This document shows positions 25,501-37,340 of a stretch of 64,000 nt of DNA, piece by piece. Source of the DNA: Laguncularia racemosa (lineage: Eukaryota > Streptophyta > Magnoliopsida > Myrtales > Combretaceae). The DNA lies in contig JBBMOL010000037.1 of assembly GCA_037954665.1 (NCBI GenBank), positions 868,001 to 932,000 of the forward strand, in the 5' to 3' direction. A program made the position numbers and the translations under genes. The notes beneath the pieces were generated by a model. It did not search any database. It was not told the origin of the DNA and was given only the letters and a program-made list of their open reading frames with translations. Position 1 is the stretch's first letter, and each line of letters starts with the position of its first letter.

Positions 25501-27327
25501 ACATTAGATAATGAACATTGTAAATAAAGCGAAGCTATATCAAGAATCACTCAAGGTTATGGGTCTTGACCAACAATATGATATAATTGAATTATAATCA
25601 GTGAAGATCGTATAATGGTGATGATATCTATATGAGGCTACTTTTTAGTTTTAAGGTTTTACAGATCGATGTGGAGTTCGATTGCTCCCATCATCTCCTG
25701 ATGATTGTTGTGGTGGTATCAGGCTTCAAGTTTTCCATTGTGTTTTCAAAGTCATGAGTACTCCTGTGCTAATTGTTTGTTTAAACTAAACGTTATGTTA
25801 ATTAAATTGTCGCCTATTACATTAGAATTAGGCCTAAGTGACATCCATATGTGTGCTTGTGTTACTGTGTACTGGCCTCTTGTAGCTCAATCCTTCTTTT
25901 TCAAGTATAGATGACTCTCTTATGGACCTTTTGTTTAACATTATGAGATATGGCTCTAAGGAGGAACTTTGGCTTTATGCGAGCAAGGTAGCAGACAAGG
26001 ATAATGGCTCTTAGTTTGGACTATCTTTAAATTAGGGCTTTTAAGCTTGTATGAACTATATTTTGGAAGCTACTTATGACTATAAATTGTTTGAATCTGG
26101 TTATAGACTTTTATGTGGGCCCAATAGGTCCAACAACTTATATTTATGTTTAAGACCTAGTTTTAGGACTTAATATCTACAAGCAACAATTTAAATCAAG
26201 TAGTCTATCAAATGTTTTCATAAACTTAACTAAATGAAATAAAAAATGGTACATTATAATGCAACATTTAAATAAGAGTGATGCAAAATTTAAATCAAAG
26301 TTTGTAAGCATATCCACACCAATTAAAGCTGAACTTTAATCCCTTTTCCATAGTTTTCAATCATTTAATCCAATAATGCATATTTCATTATTCTTTTAAT
26401 AAAATTCACAATGAAGGCTTAATATAATGCATGGATTGAGAGGATAACTATGTAAAAATATTCATTTATCAAAAAGCAAATGAATAAAAAGCAATATTGG
26501 GAAAGGGTAATAAAGTAGCCCTTTTTACATATAAGGGCTTATACCTAAATAAGGTGATGTACCAAGGTTCCTTAGGTCACAATCTAATATTTGTGTAGTG
26601 ATTCATAAATAAAAAAAATAAAATGATCTGTATTTTAGGGTTTTTGAGAAATAGAAAATAATATTTTTGTCTTTTTGGTGTTTAGGAAGGATTTAAAGAT
26701 AAAAAGGATATGAACAATTGTTAATTAGAAGAAATTTAATCAATAGTTGAACTAGTTTTGTTTTGAAATCTTACCATTGATATTACTTGCTATTTATAGA
26801 AACTAAAGAGATTAATTAGATTAATTGAGGTACTTGCAATAATAACCTTGCATCAAAAGAACAGATTTGTTTGATAAGATCAAAGGGTAAAGAGCAATAA
26901 TTTAATATTAACCAAAATCTCACAAAACGTAACGGGATAAAACTAATAGTAGGAATTATGTTCAATAAAAAAAAAACACTCCAATAATAGTCTCCTAGAT
27001 CTAATACCATTATCATGACTAAAAGTAAACATAAAGTATACAAAAGGGCATAGTTGTACTATAATATTTGTTGGTATGTTGTTGGCCATTTGGATTGGTA
27101 GAATAGCCATTCAAATGGAAGCATGAAATAACTTAAACTAATTGAATAAGACATTATTAATGCATCTTTCAATCAGACAAGTGTGTTGAGTTAGTTGAAT
27201 GGGTAAGGAAACATAGTAAGTCAATTAGATTAGCCGTGAGAATCAATTAAATAGCCATTGAGTTCCTTGAGTCCTTCGAATGGTATTTTAAACCTGTTAG
27301 GCTAATGCCTGCGACTTGTGTTTTTCT
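22525..27327. other. Non-coding region with a GGGCCTAA-rich block
   Basis: No gene is supported. From about 24000 to 24960 the phrase AATGGGCCTAA(A/G)TT recurs in degenerate form (for example near 24165, 24187, 24297, 24338, 24358 and 24376) among TTAATTA-rich sequence, like an old amplified short motif. The open frames at 25705-25914 and 26816-27043 (minus) have no known features. Confidence 0.45.
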
Positions 27328-28040
27328 TAACATCCTGTTTACTTCATCGTATTTGGAATTCCATTACGGGTTTATCACATATGGAATACCTATTACGTTG
27401 TTTACTTCATGGAATAGGAATTCACACAAAATTGCAATTGCATAAATCAGGGAATCACCATTCCCTACCTAAACACTTATAATAGAAATTCGGTTTCTTT
27501 TTTTTCCTAAACACATCATATCGAAGAAGTAGAGGAGGAGGGTTTTGCTAGATCTGCCATAGAGATTCCGTCACCGGTTGCCATAGATCGTCAGTGGAAA
27601 CATCAATCAGCCATGTCAGTGGAAACTTCGATCTGACCCCATCATCGCTGATCTCAATCATCCCTTGCCCCTATTGTTGCTAATCTTGATCATCCTTTGC
27701 CCCCATCGTCATTGATCTCAATCGTTGCTGGCCTCTATCATTGCCGTTGGTTATCGAGTGGTGTTTGATCTGTTCATGGATCCGCCGTAGTTACTTCTGT
27801 CGATCCCTACCATCGTGGATCTACCCACTGTCATCGCTGGCCTCTATCATCGCCGCTAGTTGTCGAGTGGCGTCTAATCTGTTCGTGGATCCATCAATGG
27901 CTATTAAGGGTGGATTTGCAGGCCGAGTTGAAGTCGCCGGCCATCGTGAGGTAGCTATAAACATAACGTCACCAAAGTTCAACGTCAATTAAGGTATGCT
28001 ACTAAAATTTCATTGCCATGGGGTAGAATTATCTACCACA

Positions 28041-28298
28041 ATGGATCACTTCAAGGCTAGGATGCAACAATTGAGGGATACAATACAAACATGCGTCGAT
28101 TAGTTGACAATGGATTGGCCTAGAGTTGATGCAATCGAACTGACAAGTTTTTTATCCACAATTGAGGGTCCATCTGAGAGGGAATTGTATCAAGCGTTAA
28201 TTAAGCTCTCACAAATGACAGAAAATGTTAATGTCCTCTATAAGCTTAATCTATCACGTCGTGCAATGCATGTCAAAATGCTTTTAGAGGAAAATTGA
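28041..28298 (+). pseudogene. Possible Myb/SANT-like protein relic in the Harbinger element
   Basis: From ATG 28041 the frame reads MDHFKARMQQLRD, meets TAG at 28101, and continues to a stop at 28296-28298. The C-terminal part (ELYQALIKLSQ, then a VLYKLNLSRRAMHVKMLL stretch) resembles in pattern the C-terminal helices of the plant Myb/SANT-like proteins that accompany PIF/Harbinger transposases, or that are found as host relatives. No Myb domain remains. The identification rests on weak pattern likeness and on position inside the element. Confidence 0.35.
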
Positions 28299-28324
28299 AA
28301 ATGGCATGTTGTTCTTAGTTGTTG

Positions 28325-28347
28325 ATATATATATATATATATATATT
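28325..28347. repeat. (TA)n microsatellite
   Basis: An uninterrupted run of TA dinucleotides, about 11 repeats, within the Harbinger-type element. Confidence 0.9.
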
Positions 28348-28809
28348 ATAGGACAAGGGAATGACATTTCCATAATTATTAACATGGGACTTATGTATGA
28401 CACTCCTCATATGCTATTGTACTTAACAATGCTTTTCACGACCAATTGGTATTTTGTATTCTTGAAAAACTTTGACTTGGACAGGTTTATTCTAATGTCA
28501 CTTGCAATAGTAGAAAATTACAGTAGCACGAATCTCAAAGACATCTACGTAGTTCCTCGCCATGGTCAACTGAGGATTACGATTTTTTGGAGAAGTAATC
28601 TAATTTTGGGCTTTAATATTATGTATCGACATTTAAGAATTCTTTCGTTAAACCATTTATTATTCCACCCTTATTCCTTTTTTTTATTCCCTCAAGTAAA
28701 CAATGTAATCCTAATTCCATTATATCTAAGTAAACATCATCATACCAATTCATCGTAATAGCTATTCCATTGCAACCTTATTCCATTTAGTGAAGTAAAT
28801 GGGCAATAA

Positions 28810-29674
28810 ATGTTTGACCCGTGTTTGTTATTGTATGGCCTATAGTTGATCCCTATTCAATCTTTAGTTCACCAAGACCATCTTAGAACCTTGGTTCCCA
28901 TCATAAGGACTCTACTCTTATAATAGAGTATTTTACAAAGGTCCTTACTAAGTTAGGAAATTTTATGCTTGTACAATATTTAATTAATCATGGTAGTTAA
29001 GGCTTTTCTTCTATATTGACTATTTGCAAGTGATCTTGTTATGATCATTAGCACTTGTGTAGCTATTAACATACCCTAGTAATGAGTAAGACAACTAAGC
29101 CATTACAACTTTGTCCAAATGGGATAAGGGGTGATGGACCAACTTTAGATAGTTGTCACTAGTTAGGGACTCAATGATAAATGGTTCTTTAAGCGCTTTG
29201 TCACTAAGGTTATAAATAAGTCAAGTTGAACTAAGATAATATACTGATAAGCTCAAAATTAAGCTTAACTTGATTAAACTCATTTAGGCTTGATTTATCT
29301 AAAAAAATTATTCTAATTAAAATAATCCAACTTCAACTCAAACTTGATATACATGTAAGCTTAACTTAAGCTTGATAAGGTTCAAGCTAATCGAGTCAAA
29401 TATCATGAAGTTTGAGTTTGACTTAATAAATTATTTAAGTAGCTCGAGCTCAAGTAAACATCAAGCCTAACTTATGTAGCCCTCATGTAGTTTAACTTGT
29501 TTACATGTTTACTTGTCACCCACAAGCAAAGCAGGATACAAGGTCTTAAATCAATCACCAAATGCTAAATCATGTCAAGAATCAAAATGAAACAACCATT
29601 GCATGTAGCTATGAACAATTCATAATAACTTATTAAATTGATTATTCTTTAGTCTTATTGTAATAATTTATAAT
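28810..29674. other. Non-coding region
   Basis: AT-rich. I see repeated AAGCTTAACTTGA-type phrases at 29240-29470 but no gene, terminal repeat or RNA structure I can support. Confidence 0.45.
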
Positions 29675-30290
29675 CAAGGTGAGCACAATTTGGTTCGATA
29701 CAACTTGTCCTTTGGACTAAACCAATGATTCAGTTTTTTTTTTTTCTAAATCAAACCTAATCATACAATTTGATTCGTAATTTTTTAAACCTAAAAAAAT
29801 GGTTTGATCCAATTCAGTTCATGGTTCAAACCGTTTTTGCATGTATTTTTTTTTCTACATATAAGTCAATAAGCCATAAAAAAATTGTACTTGATATAAA
29901 AAAATATTTAATTTATTATTATTTCTCCGATATTATTCATTATTTTCAATACCCATTTAATATATTTAAGGAGGTTTTATTGTCTCTCTTAAGGTAATTA
30001 TAGTTTTTATATTAATCAATGAGCAAAAACATAAAATAAAAAAAGTTATAAGTTACTTAATGAAAACCAAATAAGAGGAAAAATTGAATAAGTAACATGG
30101 AATCATTTTTTTTAGTCATACATTTCTAAATTTTTACCATTATTATTATTATTATTATTATTATTACAGTTTGGTTCGATTTAAAATGATTCGGTTTGAT
30201 TTTAAATTTTTTTGAACCTAAAAAAAAATAGTTTAGCTCAATTTAGGTTGGTTTGATTTATAGTTCGATCAATTATTTTGCTCAACCCTA
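29675..30290. repeat. MITE-like dispersed repeat, copy 2
   Basis: Related along its length to 7010-7515. The left end CAAGGTGAGCACAATTTGG is an imperfect inverted match to the right end, which reads TAGGGTTGAGCAAAATAATT on the minus strand. This fits a non-autonomous DNA transposon, probably hAT-like from the GGTTCG/CGAACC-rich ends. No exact 8-bp target duplication is visible. Confidence 0.6.
30139..30166. repeat. (ATT)n microsatellite
   Basis: About nine ATT repeats inside the MITE-like repeat. Copy 1 at 7010-7515 lacks the expansion, so it arose after the copies separated. Confidence 0.9.
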
Positions 30291-31675
30291 ATTGATAGTT
30301 GCATTAATGTGACACGTATATATCATATGTGTTTGACATCTAATTTAGCTTAAATGCTTGCTAAGTTTTGTACTTATCCATCATTCAAAAAAATTATAAG
30401 TGATGACTTTGCTTAGAGGAGTGTAGATTCAACTATGGTTGTGAAGCTTAGGATTATTATGAAGAGAACTATATGTGAAATAAGGATGGAAGGATGCACA
30501 ATCATGTAGGACCACTTAAGAGATTTCGGTTAAATGTTTTGTGTAGATACTTAGACTTGTTTAAACTCATAACATGTTTGGTATGCAATAATCAAATTGT
30601 GATTTCAAGATTTCTCTTATGCAATTAGGTATGATTTTGAAAGCTAGAATTGTGGTTTACGGTAATAGGTATTCCATATTCAACTAACATTTTTATTCTA
30701 GAATTAAAGAAGTGAAATTGAAATTATATTATGCCTTTAATAAAATAAACTTACAAATTTGACTCTAATTTTATAAACTTATACAATAAATATATTCCCA
30801 TGTGCACATATATATAGTATAATTAATTATAATTATAATTTATATATATGTACGTTATATCTACACATTGCAATAGACACATACATATGCACAATCACAA
30901 GTGCACACAAACACATACACAAATAGTCATAAACCAATTTATACATCTAATTCGATTATTAAAAATAATACCATGTAGTTCCGCTAATGAAATTAGACTC
31001 TAAACAACGTGCGCCTCATAAATGGGTTTTTATATAGAAGCGAGACTTAAAATTGCCTTCATTATTATATACTATATTATGTTTTTTGTTTTAAAATGTG
31101 AAAATAAAATGAATTTAGAAGGAAATTGAAAGTTAAAGAGTGTTATCCTTACCATAACTTTAGTCAAGGCTAACAATGGCAATAGTTGGGGAGAAACGAT
31201 GACCATTGACAAGACCAATGGCTGAACAATAGTACTAGATGAGAGACAGAGGGAGAGGGGGTAACAAAAGCAAACACTAGAGCAATAACTATAGTAAGTA
31301 GATAATAATAAATCTTAATATGGAGTGGTTAGACTAAACATATATTATAAGATTTGTTTAGTAGAAGGGTTTAGATGTTGAACCCAAGTATTTTTAAACA
31401 AGTTTATATGTTTCCAGCTAATTTATTGATCATATCAATTTTTACTTTTTGAAAACCGTTTCTTGTATTGAGTTGATGAATGGTGAGTCAATTTGGTAGC
31501 CCTAATTTTGAGAATATATATATATATATATTCATAAATGAAAAACTCAATTGAAATACGTAGAGCAATTTTGCAAGGAAAATAGTAATAAGTAGACTAA
31601 AAATGAACTTCTATACATTTTGATAAATTTATCTTTCATTAAAATGTTTAATTGACCTTGAAAATATTAAAAGAT
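30291..31675. other. Non-coding region
   Basis: AT-rich with (TA)n tracts near 30835 and 31515. A phrase near 30565 (AACATGTTTGGTATGCAATAA) resembles MITE ends, but no partner end was identified. No gene is supported. Confidence 0.4.
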
Positions 31676-31678
31676 TAA

Positions 31679-32052
31679 GTTATCGTTTGGTTGTAGAAAA
31701 ATTGTTATATTGAACTTGATAATATATTTTGTCCCTTATTTGGTTTATATATATTTTTTATTACTAGTAAAAAATGATCCTAAACTATTGAATAAAATAC
31801 TTATATTTTGTACTAATCAAAAAATAGTACAAAAATTAAATTCATTGGACAAAAGCACAAAAATCCTTATTTAGTACTTTGTATATTATGTGTTAGCGTA
31901 ATACTCTATAAACCCAAATAGTGGACATTACAAAAATACTTGTCCAGTATTGTATACTCCAAACGTGATACAAGAGAGTTGTACTGTCGTATTTTTCTTA
32001 TTCTACACTACCGACTCTTTGTATTATTCAGTATTACAATCCAAATGATACC
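31679..32052. mobile_element. Tourist-like MITE
   Basis: The left end GTTATCGTTTGGTTGTA and the right end, read on the minus strand as GGTATCATTTGGATTGTAA, form terminal inverted repeats. Each is directly bordered by TAA (31676-31678 and 32053-32055). A length of 374 bp, no coding capacity and a TAA duplication match Tourist/PIF-Harbinger MITEs. Confidence 0.75.
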
Positions 32053-32155
32053 TAAGAGTTTTATTTACATGACTCGTAAAATTTTATTTACATAAAACCA
32101 ATCTTATAATTGTATGGTGACATGTTTGATTAACAAATTGAATGTAGAATCCTAA

Positions 32156-32530
32156 ACATGCACTAGTATTGGCATTTTTTTATAGTAGAAAAATAGGTGG
32201 AAATGAATGAAAAAGAAAAGAAAATAGTAAAAATGGAATGAAATGTAATTATTTTGTGTTTGATAATATATGAAAGAAATTGAAGTGTTTCCATTTCCCT
32301 TATTTGGTATATCTTAAAAAAAATGAAGGAAATAGAGTTAATAATGGATAGAATTATCTCTATTTTTATCTTGATAAATACTGTTATAAAGAACAAATTT
32401 ATAAATGTCTATTATTTTCACCAATTTCCACTCATTTTTCTCTAATTTCAGAGAAAAAAGTGGATTTTAAAACGGAAATATTTCCACTTTTTTTCCTTTC
32501 ATTTTTACTTTTTAATTAAATTATCAAACA
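32156..32530. repeat. MITE family member A
   Basis: Begins with an AAATAGGTGGAAATGAATG-like phrase and ends with the inverse (TTCCACTT..CTTTCATTTTTAC). The core is shared with the blocks at about 33020-33420 and 33515-33845 in the same orientation. Boundaries are approximate. Confidence 0.55.
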
Positions 32531-32555
32531 TATAATTTCCTTCTATTTCCTTTAC

Positions 32556-32880
32556 ACTATGTTTGGGATGAAAAAAAGGGGAAGGAAAGAATGGGAGAGA
32601 AAGAATTAGGGTGGATTTGATTATTATTCTATGATTTGGTATGGTGGAAATTTGAGAAGGAATGAAATTGGAAAGAAAATAAATCCATGGCCCCACAGAA
32701 GTTGTTCCAAAAAATGGAGAGAAAGTAGAGGAAATTTAAAATTTGACTAAATCTTTTATTTTACCCTTTCTATAACTGATTAAACCATTAATTATTATGG
32801 GTATTTTAGCCATTACATTTTATCCTTAGTAATAAATAGTTTTCCTTCCTTTTCTTTCCTTCATCTAAACAAACATACAT
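32556..32880. repeat. MITE of a second family
   Basis: The left TATGTTTGGGATGAAAAAA..GGAAGGAAAG and the right end, read on the minus strand as TATGTTTGTTTAGATGAAGG, form an inverted pair around a non-coding core of about 320 bp. It lies between members A and B of the other family. Confidence 0.55.
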
Positions 32881-33019
32881 AAAAAAAAATTAAATACCTT
32901 AATTTTTTTATGTTGCTTCAATTTCTTCCCTCTTAAATCATTCCTTCTTATTTTCTTCCCTCTTTTCAAATATAGCATTAATTTCCTTCCATTTCTACTA
33001 TTTTTCAATCATCTAAACA

Positions 33020-33420
33020 GTGATCTTAACATTGTGTACGGTAAATTTGTGAAGAGTGAAAAAATTGGTAGAAATGAGCAAAAAATAAAGAAGAAAGGAA
33101 ATGGGCAAAAAGGAAATGAAAGGAAATATAGTGTTTATTTCTTATTTAGATTCTTATATTGGAAATAAAAGAAAATGTGTTAGTGATAGACAAAAATGTC
33201 CTAACTTTATTTAGTTAATCTCGCTTTTAGGGGTATTTTTATAATTTCTCTTAATTTCCATTGATTTTCATTGTTTTCTCTTTATTTTAAAGTAAAAGAA
33301 ATTTAATGACTTTAAAAATAAAAATATTTCTAGTGATTTCTCCATTTCCACTCTCTTCCACTCTTATTTTTAATAGTCAAACAACAAACTTCCATTTGTA
33401 TTTCCATAGATTTCATCCAT
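33020..33420. repeat. MITE family member B
   Basis: A GAGTGAAAAAATTGGTAGAAATGAGC-like left end (about 33053), a core with a rearranged version of the AGGAAATAGAGTTA..ATAAT segment, and a right end TTCCACTCTCTTCCACTC in inverse orientation. Same family as 32156-32530. Boundaries are approximate. Confidence 0.5.
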
Positions 33421-33514
33421 ACCAAGTTACCAATACCAATGATAGTATAAATTTATAACTCCATAAACTATAGAAAATTTTATGTTGGATATATCAAATT
33501 TTTTGAGACATATT

Positions 33515-33845
33515 TTCAGTGTGTTTGGAAATTTGTAATTGAGTAGAAATTAATAGAAAAGAAAAGAGTAAAAAGGAAGTAATGGAAATGGAATAAAGTA
33601 TAATTATTTATTTTATGTTTGATAATATATAAAGAAAATAGAAGAAAATAAAGGAAAATAGGATTAGTAATGAACAAAATTATTTTTATTATTATTTTAA
33701 TAGCTATTAATATAAAAAAGTGATTTTATAATTATATTACATTTGTACCTATTTTTTTCCAATTTAAAAAAATCTTAAAATTAAAAATATTTCCACTTCC
33801 CTTTCTTTTCTTTTCCACCATTAGTTTGTATTTTTTTTTTTTTTT
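33515..33845. repeat. MITE family member C, adjoining the UPF0426 gene
   Basis: The left end GTGTTTGGAAATTTG..GAGTAGAAAT and right end CCCTTTCTTTTCTTTTCCACC are in inverse relation. The core matches member A (GTTTGATAATATAT). It ends in a T-tract about 110 bp before the UPF0426 start codon, so the proximal promoter partly consists of transposon sequence. Confidence 0.5.
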
Positions 33846-33956
33846 TTAGCCATTACAATGGAAATAGTTAATACAGTATTTTTCTACATCCTTGTCCGGA
33901 GGGGGAGGAGGTTGTCAATCCGGGATTTTCTCTTTCTCAGACCGACATTCTCAGTC

Positions 33957-36900
33957 ATGTCTATTCTCCTCAGCTCTCCGACGTTATCACAGGTATACGA
34001 TTTCACTCTCTCTACAATTACCTTTACATTTCACGGCAAAGTTTTAAACTTTCATCAATTTAGCAGCCCAATTTGAAGAACCCATGTTTTGTTGGTGGCA
34101 CCATATCGAACAACCCTTTGTCTCAATCCGGTTTTTCAGTCAAGAAGGAACGATTTAATCACAAAGGCATTGATTTTGGACACTACAAGACCGGTCGTTA
34201 TGATAGAATCGTAGTTAAAGCGTCTTGTATTAATCCCAATGACGAACCCATCCTTAAAGAAGCTCTAAAGGTACTAAATTTTATTAATTTTTGTTGATAA
34301 TTTTGTTACTCTCTTAAGGTTAATTAAATGCTAAAGAAAATCACCACCTTGCTTAATTTACATTTATCTTTTTTATGGGGGCTGATTGTTTTTTAATGAT
34401 TTTCTGAATTAGTCGATTGCATGTTTTTGTTGGTATATTTCTGACAGATTCATGGTTTTTTTGTAGTGTGTGAATTGATGTGTAGAAATGGCTGTTGGTT
34501 TCAAACACTAGTCCTTGGTTTTCATCAACCCTTGTGGACTCTCCTCACAATTGCTTAGTGTGACCGGCTCACAGATATAAGAGTTAACTGAATGTTTGCA
34601 AATTCAATTCGGTTGTAACTACCGTGTTGCTCACCGAATCACATGTTTTGTGTATTGAAGAATTAGAAGCAACAGACCACATAGCTAGAGCTAGATTAGC
34701 TTTTGTTTAAAGTGGTTGAATTCAGAAGGGGAAAAGATGGATCTCTCTGTGAAATAATCCTAAGGTCTGTCAAAGTGATTCGGAAAATGTAAGATGGTCA
34801 TGTATATAGTCCAAACCCTTTACCTACACACCGTTCTCTATGCTCCACAAATTTAGTATCCATTATTTCATAAAGTTTCATCCCAGTTTGAATTTCAATA
34901 ACTCTGGTTACATGACATGCTAGACTAATGAACTGCTTCTCCAAAGTTGGTCTTTTAAGCTGACTTAACAAAGTTATTTTGTCTATAGTGAATATTAGCA
35001 GGCTGGAAAAGCTGGAAGGAAACCATTAGGAAAAGAAACTAGGATATCCTTTGTGGTTGATTTACTCTGTCTTATCAATAACATGGTCCAATAAAGTGTG
35101 AGGGCTAGAAATGGAGCTTATTCTTACATGAATTTGATATATGATTGACACATTTCATTATGCTTATTTGATTACTTATAGTTTAGAAGTTTTAGAATGT
35201 ATCAAACCGCTTATTAATGAAGTGAGAATCAAATAAAACTCTTAGAATTGATCGAGGGTGTCCATATCAATCAAACAACTTGAGGAGCTTGGTGATGGAA
35301 AAGGGATCATGAGACAACTAATCCTTCCAGACATTTCACAACATTATGGAGCTGCAGAAAGGTTGAAATATATCTCTATTAGAAATACTTAACGGTTAAA
35401 ATCAATGATAGCTCAAGCAATTTACCAAATTTTACTTGCAGAGATGCATTGAGGACAATGACTTGTGTACCCAATCAAGTACCCACTGAGTCAGTTGAAA
35501 GTTCCCAATATAAAATTTGCACATGTACCTTAATCGAGTTATCTACAATACTGGATCAGCAACCTATAAACATAATTCCTCTCATCAATATAGAAAATTA
35601 GGGCCATGGGGTAAAGTGTATCTATATAAGATAGAACAGTCGAAAGGATATGTGTTTAGAGGTGAACTTATAGATAGACGATGACATAAGTCCTGTGATG
35701 CCGCTTTTCTTGAAAATGATTCCCGGAAGAAAGGAGAAATAGATAGACTTCATATTTCATATGCTAGAAGTTCTTTCCTAGATGCATAATACAGAGAAAC
35801 TGGTATTTTTAACCTAGTATTCTGTCATGTGATCTCAGATTTGCCTCAATTTGATTTCTAAAATGAATTTGGATTGCAGCAATATGTTTTGAGGATTGCA
35901 TATCTCTTTAGCAATAGCAGACATTTCAATAACTTGAAGGAGTCAACTTCAAGATATGATTAAGTCGAAGTCATTTTAAAATCTGCAGTGCCAACCAAAC
36001 ATTATAGTAGTTATTATTCCTCTGTGAAGCGACATTTATTAATTGGATGTGATTAATGCCTGCGCCCTGGATGCTCTGCTTGTAGATGAGATGCTGTGAC
36101 AAACTGCATCATGATAACTCACACATGCAAAAAGAAAATCTTGAGACCTGGTATGCTCAATCTGTGCATCCAAAATTATATCATGATAGTTATGAAGCCC
36201 TTTTGTTAGAAAATTGTTAATGGGTGCCTCTAGTTAAGGCTAAAAGAATAAACTTCTACTCATTTCTATGCATTTACTTTTTCGTGAAGTGTGTAATCAT
36301 TTTTGAAAATATGAAAAGATCTTCTTTCGGCTTCTTAATTAGTGTCTCGAGGGTACTTGTTAACAGGACTGGTTATTTATGTTGGATAAATTCATTTTTT
36401 CCCCAAGAGTACATTTCTTAGAAGTCTAAGAACCTGTGCTATTTTACTTGAAAGCTTTTTCACTGCTGGCAGCATTTTTGTTGGCAGATAGACTAGTGAA
36501 ATGAAATGAATATGTGATATTGCTTATATGGATACTGCAGGATATTATGACATTTAGCTGACCATTGACCATTAGGGCCTCAAGTGTTTCCATGCCGTTG
36601 GTCCATTATGAACATTGGTTGGTTTGGGAATTATTATTCAACTAAATAGACTGAACTAAAATTTCGCAATTCCCAATCCTCCTCTGGATTTACCACATTC
36701 ACTAAGACAACTTCTTGGGATAAAGAACACTTTGGCACACTGTAATTGGGAGGGACAAACAACAATCAACTTTTCTGATTATGTTCTATCTTGACCTAAC
36801 TGTCGTTTGATGTCTGTTTTGGCAACTGAGGAGGTATCCGTCTTGTCACCATAGAACTTTTTATTGCTTGCTTTTCACCATGCCTTTTGCCTTCTTTGAG

Positions 36901-37340
36901 TTTGTTAACTTTGATACTATACAGCCAACCCATCTCAAAGTTTAAGCTTTATATAATAATGTGTGGTTATTTGTCCATGATTCGATATAGTCCTGTCTAT
37001 AAACTCGCATGCATATTCTAGAATAAATCTTATTTATAGCTAGTGTGTTGCATCATGCTAAGATCGAAAAGAGCGACTTACAAGAGTTATCTGTTGTCCG
37101 CTTCCATCTTGCTGCATTTTCAGCAGAATGTTTGATTTATATATTTGGTAATCATTTCAGGAGCCAGTCGCGTTTTTGGGTGGGATGTTTGCTGGTCTTT
37201 TGAGGCTTGATTTGAATGAAGAACCACTTAAAGAATGGGTTACGCGGACTGTAGAATCTGCAGGGATAACCAACGAAGAACTTGATGCTGAAGGATTGAA
37301 AAAAAATGAAGCAGCTCCCCAGGAAATAGTGATTGAATGA
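33957..37340 (+). CDS. UPF0426 family protein, probably chloroplast-targeted (At1g28150-like)
   Basis: Three exons fit without breaking frame: 33957-33992, 34064-34270 and 37161-37340, each join at phase 0 with GT..AG introns of 71 and 2890 bp. The product is 140 residues. The N-terminus (MSILLSSPTLSQ, then Ser/Asn/Lys-rich sequence to about residue 55) looks like a chloroplast transit peptide. The conserved core runs from GRYDRIVVKAS through PILKEALKEPVAFLGGMFAGLLRL and PLKEWVTRTV to the acidic end. This matches my memory of plant UPF0426 proteins, whose biochemical role is unknown to me. An in-frame upstream ATG at 33858 would add 33 residues; I prefer 33957 because it gives a typical transit-peptide start. 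Intron 2 carries the sequence that recurs in the downstream tandem array, and exon 3 is duplicated at 40345. Confidence 0.85.
34271..37160 (+). other. Intron 2 of the UPF0426 gene, source of array repeats
   Basis: A 2890-bp intron (GTACTAAATT..ATTTCAG). Its second half is present again in each downstream array unit: the segment from about 35160 matches 48033-49330, that from 35457 matches 45061-46400, and that from about 36165 matches 39320-40344 and 42215-42910. The open frame at 36224-36421 has no protein features. Confidence 0.75.

Larger units (their letters stand above)
27331..28806 (+). mobile_element. PIF/Harbinger-type DNA transposon, non-autonomous
   Basis: The ends are inverted relatives: CATCCTGTTTACTTC on the left and TTGCCCATTTACTTC when the right end is read on the minus strand. 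Both reach TTTACTTC at the same distance from a flanking TAA (27328-27330 and 28807-28809). A 3-bp TAA/TTA duplication is the PIF/Harbinger signature, and GGAATTCC-type repeats lie just inside each end. At 1476 bp it is too short for a transposase plus the Myb-like partner gene; only a relic of the latter may remain. A less AT-rich leader with repeated CATCGTTGCTGGCCTC-like phrases lies at 27530-27990. Confidence 0.72.

Noticed and set aside
27741..27992. 83-codon open frame in the Harbinger element
   Set aside because: It lies in a leader with short repeated phrases; the product has low-complexity character and no known domain.
28306..28758. 150-codon open frame beginning in the (TA)n tract
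   Set aside because: It runs through the microsatellite and the right end of the transposon with hydrophobic AT-driven composition, so it is not credible as a gene.
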